Positions 60,934 through 64,000 of a stretch of 64,000 bases of DNA are shown piece by piece (positions within the stretch are counted from its first letter, which is position 1; each line of letters opens with the position of its first letter). Origin of the DNA: Nodosilinea sp. LEGE 06152 (GTDB lineage: Bacteria; Cyanobacteriota; Cyanobacteriia; Phormidesmidales; Phormidesmidaceae); assembly GCF_015207525.1 (NCBI RefSeq), contig NZ_JADEWR010000003.1, positions 434,255-498,254 of the forward strand. Reading direction: 5' to 3'. The position numbers were made by a program, and so were the translations under genes. The notes beneath the pieces are model-generated. The model searched no databases, was not told the origin of the DNA, and worked only from the letters and a program-made list of their open reading frames with translations.

Positions 60934-61881
60934 CTAAACACTGGTCGCAAAAATCTGGTTTTTACCCAGGCGCTTGGCCTGGTACAACTGCTCATCCGCC
61001 CGCTGCAGCAGGTCGGCCCCGCTGGCGTGGGGCTGGGGAATAGTGCCCGCCACCCCAATGCTCACCGTAACCACCGAGGCCACCGTGGAATACTGGTGCG
61101 GAATGCGCAATCCTAAGACTTCCCGCTGAATGCGCTGGGCTACCACCTGGGCGTCGGCCAGGGTGGTGCGGGGCAAAATGGCCACAAACTCTTCGCCGCC
61201 GTAGCGGGCCACCATATCGTTGGCGTGGTGCAGGCAGTGGCGCAGCACAGCGGCCACCCGCACCAGGCAGGTATCTCCGGCCAGGTGGCCGTAGGTGTCG
61301 TTATAAACCTTGAAAGCGTCTAGATCACAGAGAATGATGGCCAGCGGGCTCTGTTCTCGCGCCATGTCTTGCCACTGCTGCACCAGGTACTCATCAAAGC
61401 GGCGGCGGTTAGGAATTTGGGTCAGCCCATCGATGTCGGCTCGCACCATAGCGGCGCAAAACTTTTGGTGCCACTGGGTATCGAGGGTATCACCGTGCTC
61501 CATGATGGTGTGCATGATGATCTCCAGATCGGCCTTTTGGCGCGAGATTAGGTCAACCAGAGTTTTAAGGGTGGCCTCGGCCCGCAGCCGCTCGACCATT
61601 TCGGCCTGAAGGCGCTGGTTGGCGCTGTGCAGGTCGGCTTCGATCAGATCGCCGTGCTCAGCTGTGGTCGAGAGGGCAATCCGCAGGTCGGCGTTTTCCT
61701 GGCGCAGCCGCTGATTGTCCTGCAGCAGTTGGTTCAAGTCGATATTTGAGGGTGCCTCTGTAAGTGCCTCTGAAGATGCCTCTGTAGGTGCCTCTGGGGG
61801 CGGGTTTACGGGTACCTCTGGAGAGATCTCTGAAGGCTCGCCGGGAGACGCATTGAAGTGGGGAGGGGAAGGGCAGGTCAT
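60934..61881 (-). CDS. GGDEF-domain diguanylate cyclase
   Basis: The protein has 315 residues. The first ~45 are Pro/Glu/Ala-rich and encoded by tandem GGTGCCTCTG-like units (61742-61830). A coiled coil follows (NQLLQDNQRLRQENADLR, residues ~50-115). The cyclase domain is ~150-315: DIDGLTQIPNRRRFDEYL, ILCDLDAFKVYNDTYGHLAGD and the active GGEEF in ARYGGEEFVAILP. The residues before it read HAND, not the RxxD inhibitory site, so product inhibition by c-di-GMP is probably absent. It is soluble. It sits 32 bases after the phosphatase gene. Confidence 0.93.
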   Translation of the reverse strand: MTCPSPPHFNASPGEPSEISPEVPVNPPPEAPTEASSEALTEAPSNIDLNQLLQDNQRLRQENADLRIALSTTAEHGDLIEADLHSANQRLQAEMVERLRAEATLKTLVDLISRQKADLEIIMHTIMEHGDTLDTQWHQKFCAAMVRADIDGLTQIPNRRRFDEYLVQQWQDMAREQSPLAIILCDLDAFKVYNDTYGHLAGDTCLVRVAAVLRHCLHHANDMVARYGGEEFVAILPRTTLADAQVVAQRIQREVLGLRIPHQYSTVASVVTVSIGVAGTIPQPHASGADLLQRADEQLYQAKRLGKNQIFATSV

Positions 61882-61913
61882 AGCAAGAACGAGCTCAGGA
61901 AAAGGGGGAAGGG

Positions 61914-64000
61914 CTAGACGCGGCGCTTGAGTACAACCAGAGTCATGTCATCGCAAATAGCGTGATCTTGAACATGCGATCGCACGTCGTCAATTACCGC
62001 AGCCTGAATCTCCTGGGCAGCACCGCCCCAGGCTCGCTGCACTGCCGCCACCAAGCGATCGATACCGTAGAGGTCTCGCTGACTATTTTCGGCCTCCGTA
62101 ATGCCGTCGCTGTAGAGCACAACCCCATCGCCCACCGCCAAGCTGAGCCGGTGCTGGGCGACAAAGGGAGCAATGTTGGCCACCAGACCCACTGGGTAGC
62201 CCAGATCTACAGTATCGATGCGCTGGGCGGTGCCGCTGCGAACCACAATGATTTCCTCGTGCTGGCCGCTGATGGTGAGAGTACCCCGGTGGTAGTTAAT
62301 CAGCGCCAGGGAGAGGTGGCGCTGAGAGCCCATGCGCAGGCGGTTTTGGTAGAGCACCGTATTGATAGCTTGAAAAGCTTGCGCTGAGCCGATGCCCGCC
62401 TGGTTGGCACCTAAAGCCTGCAGAGTGCGCACGGCGGTTTGGGCCATGATCATTAGCACGCCGCTTTCGAGCCCGTGGCCGGTGACATCGCCAATGGCTA
62501 GAGTCACGCTGCGGTTAGTTTCATCGCCCGGCAAGACATCGCCCTGTAGAACATCGTAGTAGTCGCCCCCAACTTCGGTCGCCGCCGCCATGAACCCGGC
62601 CACATCCAGGTCGACAACGGCCTCTAGCTCGGCGGAGCGGGGCAGCACCATGCGTTGAATCTGACGAGCCACCGACAGTTCGGCGCTCATGCGGCTGTTA
62701 TCGGCCTGGAGGGTTTGGTTGAGGTTGGTAATTTCGGCATTGGCGGCGCGCAGAGCGGCCTCGGCCTGCTGCCGCTGGGCGACCTCCTGGCGCAGCTGGG
62801 CCAGGGCCTGCTCTAGCCGCCGCGACTGCTGCTCTAGCTCCCAACTCGACTGCACACAGGCCGAAACTTCCCCCAGCATTTCGGTCACCACCATTGCCGC
62901 CGGAAAGGTCTGGTTCTCCATGCCCAGCCAGGGGAGGGGGCGAATGGGGCCAGGGCTAGAGTAGACAATGCGAAACTGGCCATTGGCCTGGGCCTGCCCG
63001 ACGTGGCAACGCTTTTGCAGGTGGTGGTTAAGCTCGCAGTAGACGGTGCCACTGGGGGCCTGCCAGCGCTGGTGGTAGGTGGCCTGGCGCACCGGATCGG
63101 TAGCGACGGTCTGGGCGGCGGTGGCGGCGGCCCGCCACAGGTAGACCTGGGTGTAAGCAGCCTCAATCGAGTCGGTGGTGACGCGATCGCTTCCATAGCG
63201 TTGTTTGAAGCGAGCCACAAAACTCTGGTTAGCAGCCGTCTCCAGACTTTGAAAATAGCTCCAGCAGGCGTAGTGCCCGGCCGCCGCCGCACCAATCTGC
63301 CGCAGCTCTAGCTCGCCAATGCTAACGGTCAAAATGGGGATGCGATCGGGGCTTAGGCCCAGGGCCTGACACTGTTTATAGAACGGCACATTGCTGAGGC
63401 CATTGAGGGTGCTAAATATCGCGTCGGGCTGAGCAGCTAAAATTGTCTGACCGAGATCGCTAAAGTCGGTGGCCCCCAGGGGCACGTAGGCCTCGGCCAC
63501 GACAGTACCCTGACGGCGCTTGAGCTGCCCCTTCACCACCTTATTGGTAACTCGAGGAAACAGGTGGTCAGACCCTAGCAGAAACAGGCGGCGGTGGCCC
63601 TGAGCCAGCAGCCAGTCGAGGGCTGGCTCGACCTGCTGATTGAGGCACGACCCCGTGTAAAACACCCAGGGCGACTGTTCTAGCCCCTCGTAGTGCACGG
63701 GATACCACAGCAGGCAGTTGTGGGCCTCCAGCGCTGGCAGCACCGCCTTGCGGCTCATCGAGGTCCAGCCGCCAAAAATTGTAGCCACCTGATCTAGGCT
63801 CAGCAGACGCTGGGCCGCCGCCGCAAACTCGCCTGGATCTGAGGCTCCATCTCCAATCAGGGGCAGTAGCGGACGACCCAGCACGCCCCCCGCCTGGTTA
63901 ATTTCGTCGACGGCCATCAGGGCAGCCTCCACCAGCGGAGCTTCGCTAGCTGCCATTGGCCCTGTCATAGAGTGGAGAATACCTACCCGAATGGGGTCAG
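61914..64000 (-). CDS. UrtA/AmiC-like sensor fused to PP2C (SpoIIE/RsbU) phosphatase, 5'-truncated at window edge
   Basis: The frame stays open to base 64000: the codons before the ATG at 63968 read DPIRVGILHS, which continues the substrate-binding fold (VGILHSMTGPMAASEAPL, AVDEINQAGGVLG), so the true start is outside the window. The type-1 periplasmic-binding-like domain runs to about two-thirds of the visible protein (ATIFGGWTSMSRKAVLPALE, FYTGSCLNQQVEP), then a coiled coil (SSWELEQQSRRLEQALAQL), then PP2C: VARQIQRMVLPR, EVGGDYYDV and AIGDVTGHGLESGVLMI, and GVVLYSDGITEA. No membrane helix separates sensor and phosphatase. It should dephosphorylate the STAS partner in response to a ligand. 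Confidence 0.9.
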   Translation of the reverse strand, partial: DPIRVGILHSMTGPMAASEAPLVEAALMAVDEINQAGGVLGRPLLPLIGDGASDPGEFAAAAQRLLSLDQVATIFGGWTSMSRKAVLPALEAHNCLLWYPVHYEGLEQSPWVFYTGSCLNQQVEPALDWLLAQGHRRLFLLGSDHLFPRVTNKVVKGQLKRRQGTVVAEAYVPLGATDFSDLGQTILAAQPDAIFSTLNGLSNVPFYKQCQALGLSPDRIPILTVSIGELELRQIGAAAAGHYACWSYFQSLETAANQSFVARFKQRYGSDRVTTDSIEAAYTQVYLWRAAATAAQTVATDPVRQATYHQRWQAPSGTVYCELNHHLQKRCHVGQAQANGQFRIVYSSPGPIRPLPWLGMENQTFPAAMVVTEMLGEVSACVQSSWELEQQSRRLEQALAQLRQEVAQRQQAEAALRAANAEITNLNQTLQADNSRMSAELSVARQIQRMVLPRSAELEAVVDLDVAGFMAAATEVGGDYYDVLQGDVLPGDETNRSVTLAIGDVTGHGLESGVLMIMAQTAVRTLQALGANQAGIGSAQAFQAINTVLYQNRLRMGSQRHLSLALINYHRGTLTISGQHEEIIVVRSGTAQRIDTVDLGYPVGLVANIAPFVAQHRLSLAVGDGVVLYSDGITEAENSQRDLYGIDRLVAAVQRAWGGAAQEIQAAVIDDVRSHVQDHAICDDMTLVVLKRRV

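Overview
The window is chromosomal DNA of a cyanobacterium. The octamer GCGATCGC (HIP1) recurs through genes and spacers, the composition is GC-rich (a sampled 60-base stretch is about 60% GC), and many genes are cyanobacterial markers: SasA, a SpkB-like kinase with pentapeptide repeats, plant-type ferredoxin, DUF1825, a DUF151 bifunctional nuclease and slr1658/slr1659-type regulators. The genus cannot be fixed from sequence alone; a Leptolyngbya-like filamentous lineage is a guess. I recognised no rRNA, tRNA, CRISPR array, transposase or prophage.

Layout. 1-9 kb: the end of a YdcF-like protein, an ABC half-transporter, an SDR, a HAD hydrolase, two SAM methyltransferases, and an SRPBCC protein followed by a DNA-methyltransferase-like protein whose NPPY motif has become SHFP. 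8.8-12 kb (minus): hisC, a cobA-hemD fusion and coaE. 12-14.2 kb: a glutathione S-transferase coupled to a PMT-type glycosyltransferase that carries repeat-derived in-frame inserts. 14.2-25 kb: housekeeping and metabolic genes (ribE, DUF151, an Fe-S aldo/keto reductase, map, Uma2, a TetR/thioesterase pair with a twin operator, RidA, SGNH hydrolase, AI-2E-family transporter, Ser/Thr kinase). 25-33.9 kb: pheT, hupE under a cobalamin riboswitch, an ABC1/UbiB kinase, photolyase, ferredoxin and pyrophosphatase. 34-43.8 kb: small and unknown proteins, an FAD oxidoreductase, sasA, a BrkB-like membrane protein and an O-methyltransferase.

43.8-51.3 kb is the most unusual part. It is a three-gene minus-strand operon: a 167-residue adaptor-like protein, a 1238-residue STAND-type NTPase with 14 WD40 repeats, and a 1040-residue papain-like (C1) protease with a complete Cys-His-Asn set embedded in a long helical, AT-rich protein. 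The first two proteins share an 18-residue GGNFQV-type block and their genes overlap by 4 nt. This looks like an NTPase-switched protease of the bacterial conflict or programmed-response type.

51.6-64 kb: a DUF815 ATPase with DUF1825, YbaB/EbfC, a low-molecular-weight phosphatase, a secreted DUF1400 alpha/beta hydrolase, a RimB-like protease next to RimK, and an HtrA/Deg protease. At the right edge is a four-gene minus-strand signalling operon: a substrate-binding-domain/PP2C phosphatase (truncated by the window end), a GGDEF cyclase, an anti-sigma-type ATPase and a STAS protein. Its components parallel the SiaABCD pathway that couples partner switching to c-di-GMP.

A second theme is short palindromic repeats with GTAGGGGC/GCCCCTAC ends. 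They occur in spacers and also inside two reading frames (cobA-hemD linker, PMT glycosyltransferase) without breaking them.
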